This document shows positions 7,527 through 16,232 of a DNA stretch of 64,000 bases, one piece after another. Below the pieces are notes generated by a model. That model was not told the DNA's origin. It saw nothing but the letters and a program-made list of their open reading frames with translations, and ran no database searches. This stretch comes from Streptomyces albiflavescens (lineage in GTDB: Bacteria; Actinomycetota; Actinomycetes; Streptomycetales; Streptomycetaceae). The DNA lies in assembly GCF_014645835.1 (NCBI RefSeq), contig NZ_BMMM01000011.1, forward strand, positions 62,001 to 126,000, read 5' to 3'. Both the position numbers and the translations under genes were made by a program. Numbering within the stretch: the stretch's first letter is position 1; every line of letters starts with the position of its first letter.

Positions 7527-8312
7527 TCAGCCGGCTTCGCCGAAGAACTCCGTCAGGAGCGGCGCGAGGGCCTCGGGGTCCACCATGTGAGTCTGGCCGT
7601 CCAGCGTGCGGTACGACCCCTCCGGCGCCGTGTCCGCGACGGCACGGGCCGCCTCGCGCAGCCACTCGGGGCTCGCGCCGCCGGCGACGGAGAGCACGGG
7701 CACGGTGACCGAGGACAGCCGGTCCCGGGGCACCAGGCCGTCTCCCATCGCCGCGTTGTCGTACGCCAGTGTGGGCGCGATCGCCTCCATGTCCGGCCAG
7801 GCCGGGGACCGGCGGGCGCCCGCGATCATCTCCGGGGGAGTGCCGGCGAGCGCCATGAAGAGCTCGACGGCGTCCCCGCGGCGGTCCTGGCCGAGGAGCT
7901 CGGTCAACCGCTCCGTGTACTCCCGGAGCTCCTTGCCGCCGCCCTCGTGGACGGCGAACGGCGTTTCGTAGACGGCGACTTTGCTCACGGGCAGTCCGCT
8001 AGCCGCCGCCTCCAGGACCAGCGCGCCGCCCGACGAGATGCCGTAGAGCGCCGCACTGCCCCCGGACGCCTCGATCAGGGCCGCGATGTCCTCGACCTCA
8101 CGGGCCACCGCGAAGGGCGCGGTGTCGCCGCTGGCGCCGCGCCCCCGGCGGTCGTATGTGACGGCGCCGAAGCGGTCGGACAGGGCCGTCGCCAGGGGAG
8201 CCAGTGTGGCGCCCGTGCACATGGCGCCGGCAACCAGGACGACCGCCGGGCCGTCGCCGTAACGTTCGTACGCGATGGGGGTCCCGTCGCGCGAGAGGGT
8301 CTTCTTGTCCAT
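7527..8312 (-). CDS. Alpha/beta hydrolase
   Basis: A 261-residue cytoplasmic alpha/beta-hydrolase-fold protein. The strand-turn DGPAVVLVAGAMCTG occurs where the HG oxyanion motif is usual. VTYDRRGRGASGDTAPF is the canonical cap-proximal loop. The nucleophile elbow is ALYGISSGGALVLEAAA with Ser in G-x-S-S-G, and the catalytic His is in GQTHMVDPEALAPLLTEFF. The acidic residue is probably in the VPVLSVAGGASPEW strand region, but no clear Asp is seen there. The substrate cannot be predicted. ATG at 8312; it converges with mnmA across the 22-bp repeats and stands about 50 bp downstream of the DUF427 gene on the same strand. Confidence 0.8.
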   Translation of the reverse strand: MDKKTLSRDGTPIAYERYGDGPAVVLVAGAMCTGATLAPLATALSDRFGAVTYDRRGRGASGDTAPFAVAREVEDIAALIEASGGSAALYGISSGGALVLEAAASGLPVSKVAVYETPFAVHEGGGKELREYTERLTELLGQDRRGDAVELFMALAGTPPEMIAGARRSPAWPDMEAIAPTLAYDNAAMGDGLVPRDRLSSVTVPVLSVAGGASPEWLREAARAVADTAPEGSYRTLDGQTHMVDPEALAPLLTEFFGEAG

Positions 8313-8363
8313 GACGGTGAAGACTGCCGCGCGCGCCGGAACTCATCGGTCGGGAATCGCCGG

Positions 8364-8687
8364 TCAGGCCACTTCCACTTCGTAGAAGCAGAGGTGGTCC
8401 TTGATCTGCGCGACATCCGGCTTGGGCTCGGGGTAGTACCAGACCAGGTCCGGTGCGTCGGGCAGGGACCAGTAGGAGGCCGTTCCCTTGAACGGGCAGT
8501 GCGTGTGGGTGTCCGAGGGTGTCAGCAGGTCGAGTCGGACGTCCTCGGGCGGCAGGTAGTACCGCACGGGAAGGCCCGTCTCACGCAGCAGCAGAGGGCG
8601 GCGGCTCTCGGCGAGAACCTGCCCGCCGTGCACCACGCGGACGTGCTCCGAACCCTGCTCGATCGTGATCGTGTGTCCATCAGCCAT
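8364..8687 (-). CDS. DUF427 domain protein
   Basis: A 107-residue single-domain protein of the DUF427 family. Hallmarks are the strand RVVHGGQVLAESRRPLLLRE, the segment YYLPPEDVRLDLL, the motif THCPFKGTASYWSL with the conserved Cys-Pro-Phe-Lys-Gly, and WYYPEPKPDVAQIKDHLCFYE. The family is widespread in actinobacteria; its enzymatic role is unknown. Length is normal and the start at 8687 matches the family's usual beginning. It may form a two-gene unit with the alpha/beta hydrolase 51 bp downstream. Divergent from the LOG-family gene. Confidence 0.88.
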   Translation of the reverse strand: MADGHTITIEQGSEHVRVVHGGQVLAESRRPLLLRETGLPVRYYLPPEDVRLDLLTPSDTHTHCPFKGTASYWSLPDAPDLVWYYPEPKPDVAQIKDHLCFYEVEVA

Positions 8688-8737
8688 ACCTGTACAGCAC
8701 CGGCGGGACCCGAGTTCTTCCCCCGTACGGTAGGTGC

Positions 8738-9277
8738 ATGAATATCTGCGTCTTCCTCTCCGCCGCCGACCTCGACGACCGCTACACCCGCCCCGCGCGG
8801 GAGTTCGCCGAACTCCTCGGCAAGGGGGGCCACACGCTGGTGTGGGGCGGTTCGGACGTCGGTCTCATGAAGGTGGTCGCCGACGGTGTGCAAGAGGCGG
8901 GCGGGCGGCTGCTGGGCGTCTCGGTGGACTTCCTGGCGGCCAAGGCACGCACGGGCGCCGACGAGATGGTCGTCGCGCGTGACCTCGCCGAGCGCAAGGC
9001 GCTGCTCCTGGACAGGGCCGACGCCGTCGTGATCATGGTGGGCGGTACCGGGACGCTGGACGAGGCGACCGAGATCCTGGAGCTGAAGAAGCACGGGAAG
9101 ACGGAGAAGCCGGTCGTTCTGCTCAACACGGCGGGCTTCTACGACGGCCTGAAGGAGCAGTTCCGACGCATGGAGGACGAGGGTTTCCTGCCCAGGCCCC
9201 TCACCGACCTGGTCTTCTTCGCCGAGGAGCCGGTCGGCGCGCTTGCCTACCTGGAGGAGAGTCACGGCACCCGGTGA
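8738..9277 (+). CDS. LOG-family (TIGR00730) nucleotide-binding protein
   Basis: A 179-residue Rossmann-like protein of the LOG/lysine-decarboxylase-like family. Many members hydrolyse cytokinin riboside monophosphates or other nucleotide monophosphates to free base and ribose phosphate. Visible are the N-terminal strand NICVFLSAADLDDRY, the GHTLVWGGSDVGLMKVVADGV glycine-rich loop, MVVARDLAERKALLLDRADA, and the family signature as MVGGTGTLDEATEI. The usual consensus is PGGxGTxxE. Here the proline is Val, while the GGxGT and catalytic Glu remain. The standard Arg-Lys pair (MxxRK) appears as ERKAL. Start ATG at 8738. The activity is plausible but unproven. Confidence 0.82.
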   Translation: MNICVFLSAADLDDRYTRPAREFAELLGKGGHTLVWGGSDVGLMKVVADGVQEAGGRLLGVSVDFLAAKARTGADEMVVARDLAERKALLLDRADAVVIMVGGTGTLDEATEILELKKHGKTEKPVVLLNTAGFYDGLKEQFRRMEDEGFLPRPLTDLVFFAEEPVGALAYLEESHGTR

Positions 9278-9293
9278 TGCGAGCATGGCGGGC

Positions 9294-9983
9294 ATGGCTA
9301 CACATGTGATCACCGGGGCGGGTTCCGGCATCGGCGCGGCCGTCGCCCGCCGCCTCCACGCGCGCGGGGACGAACTCGTGCTGCACGCGCGCGACGCCGG
9401 CCGCGCGAAGGAACTGGCGGCCGAGTACCCGGGGGCGAAGACCCTGGTGGGCGACCTGGCGGACCCGGACAGGCTCTCCTGGGCGTTCTCGCACCAGACG
9501 CTCCCCGACCGCATCGACTCACTGCTGCACATCGCGGGCGTGGTCGACCTGGGCCCGGTCGGCGAGCTGACCCCGAAGTCCTGGCGCCACCAGCTCAACG
9601 TCAATCTGATCGCCCCCGCCGAGCTGACCCGCCACCTCCTGCCCCAACTCCGGGTCGCCCAGGGCCACGTGGTCTTCGTGAACTCCGGCGCCGGCCTCAA
9701 CGCCCATGCCGACTGGTCCGCGTACGCCGCTTCCAAGCACGGCCTCAAGGCCCTGGCGGACTCGCTCCGCCACGAGGAGCACGCGAACGGCGTCCGCGTC
9801 ACCTCCGTCTATCCCGGCCGCACGGCAAGCCCCATGCAGGCCAAGGTCCACCAGCAGGAGGGCAAGGAGTACGACGCCTCCCAGTGGATCGACCCGGAGT
9901 CCGTCGCCACGACGATCCTGATGGCCATCGACCTGCCGCGGGACGCGGAGATCAACGACCTGACGGTGCGACCGGGGCGGTGA
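9294..9983 (+). CDS. Short-chain dehydrogenase/reductase
   Basis: A 229-residue NAD(P)-dependent oxidoreductase of the SDR family. Residues 1-20 hold the dinucleotide loop HVITGAGSGIGAAVARRL. HIAGVVDLG replaces the usual NNAG. The catalytic Ser lies in VVFVNSGAGLN, and Tyr-x-x-x-Lys in YAASKHGLKALADSLR. Asn in NVNLIAPAELTRHL completes the tetrad, and SVYPGRTASPM is the PG loop. An alternative ATG at 9285 adds three residues; I favour 9294 as MATHVITGAG is a normal SDR beginning. It follows the LOG gene by 16 bp and is probably co-transcribed with it. Substrate unknown. Confidence 0.85.
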   Translation: MATHVITGAGSGIGAAVARRLHARGDELVLHARDAGRAKELAAEYPGAKTLVGDLADPDRLSWAFSHQTLPDRIDSLLHIAGVVDLGPVGELTPKSWRHQLNVNLIAPAELTRHLLPQLRVAQGHVVFVNSGAGLNAHADWSAYAASKHGLKALADSLRHEEHANGVRVTSVYPGRTASPMQAKVHQQEGKEYDASQWIDPESVATTILMAIDLPRDAEINDLTVRPGR

Positions 9984-10066
9984 CGCCGTGGTGGATGGAC
10001 GAAGGGACGGGCGGTGACGAGATCCGCGCGTGGCTGTAGGAGGTCTGGGGACGCACCGAGGCCGCG

Positions 10067-10393
10067 GTGATCCTGAAGCACGGGGACGACGGCGGCCCGC
10101 TCGCCGAGCGCCGGGTCCTGGGCGAGGTCTTCGACCGGGACGGCCTCGCGGAACTACGGGCCCTCACCACGACCGGCGAGTTCCTGAACGACATCTGCCG
10201 CTGCCACGGCAGCCTGACCGTGGCCCTGCTCGACGCCGACGGGGAGTTCATCGCGAGCGGGAGTTACCACGGCCGCACCGACATCTCCTGGGAGCGCGGC
10301 CGCTTCGGCAACAACCTCGAGGTCGCCGACCCCGAGCGACTGCGCGCCTTCCTGGAACGTCGTGTGGGGCGGTCGTCGGGACCGCCCCCCTGA
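10067..10393 (+). CDS. Hypothetical protein, possibly 5'-truncated by a nonsense codon
   Basis: The open frame from the GTG at 10067 gives 108 residues (begins VILKHGDDGGPLAERRVLG) and ends in a Pro-rich tail. I do not recognise a family. The same frame continues upstream through EVWGRTEAA, a TAG at 10037-10039, and then IRAWL back to an ATG at 9995. Codon bias is Streptomyces-like on both sides of the TAG, and the text reads smoothly if the TAG were CAG (Gln). So the intact gene may be about 132 codons, starting 12 bp after the SDR gene, and now be interrupted. GGAGG at 10039-10043 is 24 bases from the GTG, too far for a normal ribosome site. Confidence 0.45.
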   Translation: MILKHGDDGGPLAERRVLGEVFDRDGLAELRALTTTGEFLNDICRCHGSLTVALLDADGEFIASGSYHGRTDISWERGRFGNNLEVADPERLRAFLERRVGRSSGPPP

Positions 10394-10413
10394 GGGTTAC
10401 GTAGGCTTCCAGG

Positions 10414-11421
10414 GTGAGCGAAAACAGCGAGTTCAGGTTCGGTCCGGCTACCGGGATCGGGTCCATGCCGGGCGGGGATGCCCGGGAGGCCGCCAAGACG
10501 GTCACGGGGTCATTCGAGGACTTCCCGTATCTGCCCGAACTGCCCGCCCGCGGGCCCGGCGCGGACATGATCGGGCGGACCGCCGGGATGCTGGTCGAGC
10601 TGTACGCGCGCGTGGAGCCCAGCGGTTGGCGGATCGGGGACCGGCCCGGGCGGGACACCAAGCGGGCCAGGTCGTGGCTGGGGGAGGACCTCGACGCGCT
10701 GGAGGAGTTCACGCAGGGGTACGAGGGCCCGCTGAAGGTGCAGGCCGTCGGCCCCTGGACGCTCGCCGCCGCGCTGGAGTTGAAGAACGGCGAGGTGGCC
10801 CTCTCCGACGCCGGTGCGTGCCGGGACCTCGCCGGGTCGCTCGCCGAGGGGCTGCGGCTCCACCTCGACGAGGTACGGCGGCGCGTCCCCGGCGCCCGGA
10901 TCGTCCTCCAGCTCGACGAGCCGTCGCTCATCGCCGTGCTGCGCGGGCAGATCAAGACCGCCAGCGGCTACCGGACCCACCGGTCCGTGGACCGCCAGGT
11001 CGTCGAGGCCGGGCTGCGGGACGTCATCGGGGTTCACGGAGGCGGCCCGGTCGTGGTCCACTCATGCGCACCGGACGTGCCGTTCGCCCTCCTGCGCCGG
11101 GCGGGCGCGGCGGCGGTCTCCTTCGACTTCTCCCTCCTCACCGAGCGTGACGACGACGCGATCGGTGAGGCCGTGGAAGGCGGTACGCGGCTCTTCGCCG
11201 GTGTCGTCCCCAGCGTGGACGGCCCGTTGTCAGACCCTGCCGGTAGCGTCATGGGTGTCAGGACGCTGTGGCGCAGGCTGGGGCTGCAACCGGGACTTCT
11301 CGCGGAGGCGGTCACGGTCACTCCGTCGTGCGGGCTCGCGGGGGCTTCCCCCGACTTCGCGCGCAAGGCACTCGCCCACTGCGTCCGGGCGGCGAGATCC
11401 CTCGCGGACAACCCAGAGTAA
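10414..11421 (+). CDS. Cobalamin-independent methionine synthase-like (MetE C-terminal/UroD-like) protein
   Basis: A 335-residue protein with the beta-barrel fold shared by the MetE C-terminal half and uroporphyrinogen decarboxylase. It starts GPATGIGSMPGGDAREAAKTV, the usual start of this short methionine synthase II-like group. Candidate zinc and thiol-binding residues are His-x-Cys in VVVHSCAPDVPF and Cys in TVTPSCGLAGASPDFA. LQLDEPSL gives the acidic substrate-binding loop. It lacks the MetE N-terminal half, so it is unlikely to be the main methionine synthase; a methyltransferase role is inferred. GTG at 10414. ligA follows by 15 bp, so the two are probably co-transcribed. Confidence 0.82.
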   Translation: MSENSEFRFGPATGIGSMPGGDAREAAKTVTGSFEDFPYLPELPARGPGADMIGRTAGMLVELYARVEPSGWRIGDRPGRDTKRARSWLGEDLDALEEFTQGYEGPLKVQAVGPWTLAAALELKNGEVALSDAGACRDLAGSLAEGLRLHLDEVRRRVPGARIVLQLDEPSLIAVLRGQIKTASGYRTHRSVDRQVVEAGLRDVIGVHGGGPVVVHSCAPDVPFALLRRAGAAAVSFDFSLLTERDDDAIGEAVEGGTRLFAGVVPSVDGPLSDPAGSVMGVRTLWRRLGLQPGLLAEAVTVTPSCGLAGASPDFARKALAHCVRAARSLADNPE

Positions 11422-11436
11422 CGGGAGGACAACACG

Positions 11437-13629
11437 GTGGCCGGCGACAAGCAAGCGGAGACGACGGTGCCCGCCGAGGCACGGGAGAAGCACGCGCAGC
11501 TCGCTGAGCAGATCGAGGAGCACCGCTTCCGGTACTACGTGAAGGACGCCCCGGTCGTCAGCGACGCGGAGTTCGACAAGCTTCTGCGTTCCCTGGAGGC
11601 GCTGGAGGAGGAGTACCCGGAGCTGCGCACGCCGGACTCGCCGACCCAGAAGGTCGCGGGGGCGTACGCGACGGAGTTCACGGCCGTCCAGCACCGCTCG
11701 CGCATGCTCTCCCTCGACAACGCCTTCAGCGATCTGGAGCTGGCCGCCTGGGCCGAGCGCGTCGCCAGGGACGTGGGCACCTCCACGTACCACTTCCTGT
11801 GCGAGCTGAAGGTCGACGGCCTCGCGGTCAACCTCACCTACGAGCACGGTCGCCTCACCCGCGCGGCGACCCGCGGCGACGGCCGTACGGGCGAGGACAT
11901 CACCCCCAATGTCCGTACGATCGCGGAGATTCCGGACCGTCTGAAGGGCGACCGCGTCCCGGACCTCGTGGAGATCCGCGGCGAGGTCTACTTCCCGATG
12001 GAGAAGTTCGAGGAACTCAACGCCCGCTTGGTGGAGGCAGGCGACAAGCCCTTCGCCAACCCGCGCAACGCGGCGGCGGGTTCATTGCGTCAGAAGGACC
12101 CGCGCGTCACCGCGACCCGCCCGCTGCACATGGTCGTCCACGGCATCGGTGCCCTGGAGGGTTTCGAGGGCCTCACGCGTCTCTCCGAGGCGTATGAGTT
12201 GCTGCACTCCTGGGGCCTGCCGACCACGCGGTACGCCAAGGTCGTCGACGACCTCGAGGGCGTACGGGAGTTCATCGCGTACTACGGGGAGAACCGCCAC
12301 TCCGTCGAGCACGAGATCGACGGCGTGGTCGTCAAGCTCGACGAGATCCCGCTCCAGGGACGACTCGGCTCCACCTCGCGCGCGCCGCGCTGGGCGATCG
12401 CCTGGAAGTACGCGCCCGAGGAGGTCAACACCAAGCTGATCAACATCCGCGTCGGCGTGGGGCGTACGGGCCGGGTCACGCCGTACGCGCAGGTCGAACC
12501 GGTCACGGTCGCGGGCTCCGAGGTCGAGTTCGCCACCCTGCACAACCAGGACGTGGTGAAGGCCAAGGGCGTCCTCATCGGCGACACGGTCGTGCTGCGC
12601 AAGGCCGGTGACGTCATCCCGGAGATCCTCGGCCCGGTCGTCGACCTGCGCGACGGCAGCGAGCGGGAGTTCGTGATGCCGGCCGAGTGCCCCGAGTGCG
12701 GTACGGCGCTGCGGCCCATGAAGGAGGCCGACGTCGACCTGCGCTGCCCGAACGCGCGCACGTGCCCGGCCCAGTTGCGCGAGCGGCTCTTCTACCTCGC
12801 GGGCCGCAAGGCACTGGACATCGAGCAATTCGGGTACGTCGCCGCCGCGGCCCTCACCAAGCCGCTGGAGCCGGCCGAGCCGCCGCTGATGGACGAGGGT
12901 GACCTCTTCGACCTCACCATCGAGCAGCTGCTGCCCATCAAGGCATACGTCCTCGACCAGGACAGCGGCCTGCCCAAGCGCGACCCGAAGACCGGCGAGG
13001 AGAAGATCGCCACGGTCTTCGCCAACCAGCAGGGCGAGCCCAAGAAGAACGCCATCGCGATGCTGGACAACATCGCGGCTGCCAAGGACCGCCCGCTCGC
13101 CCGCGTCCTCACGGGTCTGTCGATCCGTCATGTCGGGCCGGTCGCCGCCGAGGCGCTGGCGCGCGAGTTCCGCTCCATCGACCGGATCGAGCAGGCCACC
13201 GAGGAGGAGCTCGCCACCACCGAAGGCGTGGGACCGATCATCGCCGCCTCGCTCAAGGAGTGGTTCGCCGAGGACTGGCACCGCGAGATCCTCCGCAAGT
13301 GGCGGGCCGCCGGGGTCCGGATGGAGGAGGAGGGATCCGGCGAGGACGAGGGGCCGCGCCCGCTCGAGGGGCTCACCGTCGTCGTCACCGGCACGCTCGA
13401 ACACCACACGCGGGACGGCGCGAAAGAGGCTCTGCAGAGCCGGGGGGCGAAAGTGACTGGTTCTGTCTCAAAGAAGACGTCATTCGTTGTGGTGGGCGAC
13501 AATCCTGGCTCGAAGTACGACAAGGCAATGCAGTTGAAGGTTCCTGTTCTGAACGAGGACGGCTTCGCCGTCCTGCTCGAACAAGGGCCGGACGCAGCGG
13601 CGGAAGTCGCACTTCCGATCGAGGAGTAG
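11437..13629 (+). CDS. ligA: NAD+-dependent DNA ligase LigA
   Basis: A 730-residue essential ligase that seals nicks during replication and repair using NAD+. In order: the Ia domain (QIEEHRFRYYVKDAPVVSDAEFDKLL), and the adenylation domain with the AMP-accepting lysine K125 in CELKVDGLAVNL. Next come the OB fold (IRVGVGRTGRVTPYAQVEPV), the four-cysteine zinc finger (CPECGTALRP ... RCPNARTCPAQ) and helix-hairpin-helix repeats (SIRHVGPVAAEALAREF, GVGPIIAASL). The C-terminal BRCT domain (LEGLTVVVTGTLEHHTRDGAKEAL) completes it. GTG at 11437 has GGGAGG 8-13 bases upstream. Length is slightly above the E. coli enzyme, as usual for actinobacteria. Confidence 0.97.
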   Translation: MAGDKQAETTVPAEAREKHAQLAEQIEEHRFRYYVKDAPVVSDAEFDKLLRSLEALEEEYPELRTPDSPTQKVAGAYATEFTAVQHRSRMLSLDNAFSDLELAAWAERVARDVGTSTYHFLCELKVDGLAVNLTYEHGRLTRAATRGDGRTGEDITPNVRTIAEIPDRLKGDRVPDLVEIRGEVYFPMEKFEELNARLVEAGDKPFANPRNAAAGSLRQKDPRVTATRPLHMVVHGIGALEGFEGLTRLSEAYELLHSWGLPTTRYAKVVDDLEGVREFIAYYGENRHSVEHEIDGVVVKLDEIPLQGRLGSTSRAPRWAIAWKYAPEEVNTKLINIRVGVGRTGRVTPYAQVEPVTVAGSEVEFATLHNQDVVKAKGVLIGDTVVLRKAGDVIPEILGPVVDLRDGSEREFVMPAECPECGTALRPMKEADVDLRCPNARTCPAQLRERLFYLAGRKALDIEQFGYVAAAALTKPLEPAEPPLMDEGDLFDLTIEQLLPIKAYVLDQDSGLPKRDPKTGEEKIATVFANQQGEPKKNAIAMLDNIAAAKDRPLARVLTGLSIRHVGPVAAEALAREFRSIDRIEQATEEELATTEGVGPIIAASLKEWFAEDWHREILRKWRAAGVRMEEEGSGEDEGPRPLEGLTVVVTGTLEHHTRDGAKEALQSRGAKVTGSVSKKTSFVVVGDNPGSKYDKAMQLKVPVLNEDGFAVLLEQGPDAAAEVALPIEE

Positions 13630-13639
13630 CGGTTGAAGA

Positions 13640-13675
13640 CCACCCGTTCGGCGCATATCAGATGCATACGGGTGG
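13640..13675 (+). terminator. Hairpin after ligA
   Basis: Arms CCACCCGT (13640-13647) and ACGGGTGG (13668-13675) pair perfectly, with an inner GCAT/ATGC pairing, 10 bp after the ligA stop. There is no T-tract. It probably acts as a terminator or 3'-end stabiliser. The remaining sequence up to 13890 shows a second small repeat, GGTTGC/GCAACC, and presumably the promoter of the next gene. Confidence 0.5.
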
Positions 13676-13890
13676 CCGGGTTGCATTCGGGCAACCGTCG
13701 ACGACCGCTGCCCGTGGAAGCCTTCTGCGGCCTACTGTTGAGATGTGCGCCTGCCGTGCCCAGTTGCGGTTGGCGCATCCCCTGCTCTTCGAGAGCCCTG
13801 GGGAAGGGTTTTCAGACGCGACGCCGTTGGCAGTTGTCGCCGTCAACGGACCGCGTGGCGTGGGCACCGCCGGCTGTGAGAGGGACGGGA

Positions 13891-16131
13891 ATGGAACCGA
13901 CCGAAAGCGCCGCCGCCGACTCACGGCCGCGCCTGCGCCGGATGACCGGCGCATGGATGGCCGGCCTTCGGACAGGGCGGCCTTCGGAGCGTGCCGGCAC
14001 GGACGGGCGAGGCTTCGCATCCCTCACGACATCCACCGTTCCCGGCGTCGGCAGGCTCACCGCCGAGCGCGGCACCGGCCTGCCCGGCCACGATCACGAA
14101 CGGCACGTGTCGTGGCCCGCGCTGCCGGCGGCGGTCGTCGCGGCGGCCGGGTTCGTCCTGGGCGCCGGCTTCTACCGGGCGTTCAGCGACGACCACGCGC
14201 TCTTCCCGTCCGGCACCGTCGGCTGGTCTCTGGCCGTGCTGACCGGCATCATCGTCGGCCATCTGGTCGCCCTCGGCCGGGCCCGCTGGTGGGGCGGCAC
14301 CGGCTCCGGCGCGGCGCTCACCCTCGCGGTCCTGCTGCTGTACGGCTGGGTGCCCGCGGGAATGGTCAGCCTGACCGTCGTCGTCCTGGTCGGCATCGCG
14401 CGCCGCAACCGCTGGCGCCAAGGCGTGCTGCACGGCGCGGTCGACATCCTCGGCATCGGCGCCGGAGCGCTGGTCCTGGCCGCGTTCGGGCGGTTCCCGT
14501 CCGTCGAGACGCCCTGGAACCCGGAGACCTGGACGTTCTCCGCCGCTCCCGAGGTGGCGCTGGTCGCGGCCGCGTATCTCGCGATGACCCGAGCCCTGCT
14601 CTGGTACCTGCACGCGCCGCGCACCGGCGGTCTGCCCACCGTCGCCCGTACGGCGCTGGTCAGACAGGGGCTCCTCGCGGTCGCGCTGCTCGGGATCGCA
14701 CCGCTGGTCTGCGTGGTCGCCATCGCGCAGCCGATCCTGCTGCCGCTGTTCTCGATACCCCTGATCGCCCTCGACTCCACGCTGTGGATCGCCCGCGCGC
14801 GGGCTGAGGAGCAGCTGCGCGATCCGCTGACCGGGCTGCCCAACCGGCAGTGGCTGCTCGAACGCACCTGGACGGCCCTGGACGATGCCGAGCGCATCGG
14901 TGCGCGTTCTGCCCTGATGCTGATAGACCTCGACCGTTTCCGTTCCGTGAATGACACGCTGGGGCATCTCGCCGGCGACCGGCTGCTCCTCCAAATAGCC
15001 GACCGGCTGCGGCTGGCGCTGCCGCGCGGGGCGGAGGCCGCGCGGCTCGGCGGCGACGAGTTCGCCGTGTTACTGCCGGTCGCCGACTCCACCACGTCGG
15101 CCACGCGGGTCGCCCGCAACCTCGTTGCCGCGCTCGGCTCGCCCCTCGACCTCGACGGGCTCACCCTCGTCCTGGAGGCCAGCGCCGGGCTCGCCGTCTT
15201 CCCCGACCACGCGCTCGACGCGGAGGGGTTGCTGCGGCGGGCGGATGTGGCGATGTATCAAGCGAAGCGGGACCGTACGGGGGTGGAGGTGTACGAGTCC
15301 AAGCGGGACTCGAACACCCCGGACAGGCTCGGTCTGCTCGGCGATCTGCGCCGGGCCCTCGACGCCGGTGACGTCGAACTGCACTACCAGCCGAAGGTCC
15401 GCTTCGACGGACAGGTGGCCGGCCTCGAGGCGCTGGTCCGCTGGGTGCATCCCGAGCGCGGGAAGGTGCCGCCGGACGAGTTCATCGCCATCGCCGAGTC
15501 GTCCGGGCTGATGCCCCACCTCACCGAGTACGTGCTGGAGACGGCGCTCGGACAGGTCGCGCGCTGGCGGGCGCAGGGCCTGTACGTGCCGGTCGCGGTG
15601 AACGTGTCGCCGCGCGATGTGCACACCCCCGGGTTCGCCGGCGCGGTCGCCGCGCGGCTCGCCCGGCACGGGGTCCCTGCGGGGGCGTTGCAGCTGGAGA
15701 TAACGGAACACGTACTCCTGGAGGACCCGCAGCGGGCGGCGGACACCCTGGCCGGGCTGACCGGGCACGGGGTGAAGATGTCGCTGGACGACTTCGGTAC
15801 GGGGTACTCCTCCCTCGTTCATCTGCGCCGGCTGCCGGTCAGCGAGCTGAAGATCGACCGCTCGTTCGTCGCACGGCTCGCCGTGGACACGCAGGACGCG
15901 GAGATCGTGCGCTGCACGGTCGACCTCGCTCACTCGCTCGGGCTGCTCGTCGTCGCCGAGGGCGTCGAGGACGACGAGACATGGGAGCGGTTGCGGGACC
16001 TGGGCTGTGACGCGGTGCAGGGGTGGCTGGTCGCCGCCGCGATGCCCGCCGAGGAGGCCACGGCGTGGCTGCGCGCCCGGGGGACCCGGGGGTGGCAGCG
16101 GCCGCGGGCTGCGCTGCCGGCCGCGGAGTAG
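13891..16131 (+). CDS. rmdB: Membrane-bound GGDEF-EAL c-di-GMP enzyme, RmdB-like
   Basis: A 746-residue protein. The polar N-terminus of about 80 residues is followed by about six transmembrane helices (residues ~80-290, e.g. LPAAVVAAAGFVLGAGFY, WSLAVLTGIIVGHLVAL). The GGDEF domain (~300-460) has an intact RLGGDEFAVLL. The five-residue-upstream inhibitory site reads PRGA instead of RxxD. The EAL domain (~480-730) has intact LEALVRW, NVSPRD, LEITEH, SLDDFGTGYSSL and the KIDRSF strand, so it looks like an active phosphodiesterase. In S. coelicolor the protein between ligA and gatC is RmdB (SCO5495), a c-di-GMP phosphodiesterase affecting development; the name rests on that remembered synteny. 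ATG at 13891 has GAGAGGGA upstream; a frame from 13633 was rejected. Confidence 0.85.
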   Translation: MEPTESAAADSRPRLRRMTGAWMAGLRTGRPSERAGTDGRGFASLTTSTVPGVGRLTAERGTGLPGHDHERHVSWPALPAAVVAAAGFVLGAGFYRAFSDDHALFPSGTVGWSLAVLTGIIVGHLVALGRARWWGGTGSGAALTLAVLLLYGWVPAGMVSLTVVVLVGIARRNRWRQGVLHGAVDILGIGAGALVLAAFGRFPSVETPWNPETWTFSAAPEVALVAAAYLAMTRALLWYLHAPRTGGLPTVARTALVRQGLLAVALLGIAPLVCVVAIAQPILLPLFSIPLIALDSTLWIARARAEEQLRDPLTGLPNRQWLLERTWTALDDAERIGARSALMLIDLDRFRSVNDTLGHLAGDRLLLQIADRLRLALPRGAEAARLGGDEFAVLLPVADSTTSATRVARNLVAALGSPLDLDGLTLVLEASAGLAVFPDHALDAEGLLRRADVAMYQAKRDRTGVEVYESKRDSNTPDRLGLLGDLRRALDAGDVELHYQPKVRFDGQVAGLEALVRWVHPERGKVPPDEFIAIAESSGLMPHLTEYVLETALGQVARWRAQGLYVPVAVNVSPRDVHTPGFAGAVAARLARHGVPAGALQLEITEHVLLEDPQRAADTLAGLTGHGVKMSLDDFGTGYSSLVHLRRLPVSELKIDRSFVARLAVDTQDAEIVRCTVDLAHSLGLLVVAEGVEDDETWERLRDLGCDAVQGWLVAAAMPAEEATAWLRARGTRGWQRPRAALPAAE

Positions 16132-16149
16132 GTCCTACGGTTCGTTGTC

Positions 16150-16185
16150 GGGTGCGGGTGCGGGTGCGGGTGCGGGTGCGGGTGC
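16150..16185. repeat. Hexanucleotide microsatellite (GGGTGC)6
   Basis: Six perfect GGGTGC units follow the rmdB-like gene by 18 bp. The G-runs on the plus strand could form a G-quadruplex in DNA or in the 3' end of the rmdB-like transcript. Copy number is likely variable between strains because of slippage. Confidence 0.9.
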
Positions 16186-16232
16186 GTGGGGATTCGCCCG
16201 GTTCTCCCGCCCGCGCACCGCCTGAAGCTGTC

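Noticed and set aside
13633..13890. 86-codon N-terminal extension of the rmdB-like protein
   Set aside because: It runs through the ligA terminator hairpin, has poor codon bias, and the ATG at 13891 has a good ribosome site.
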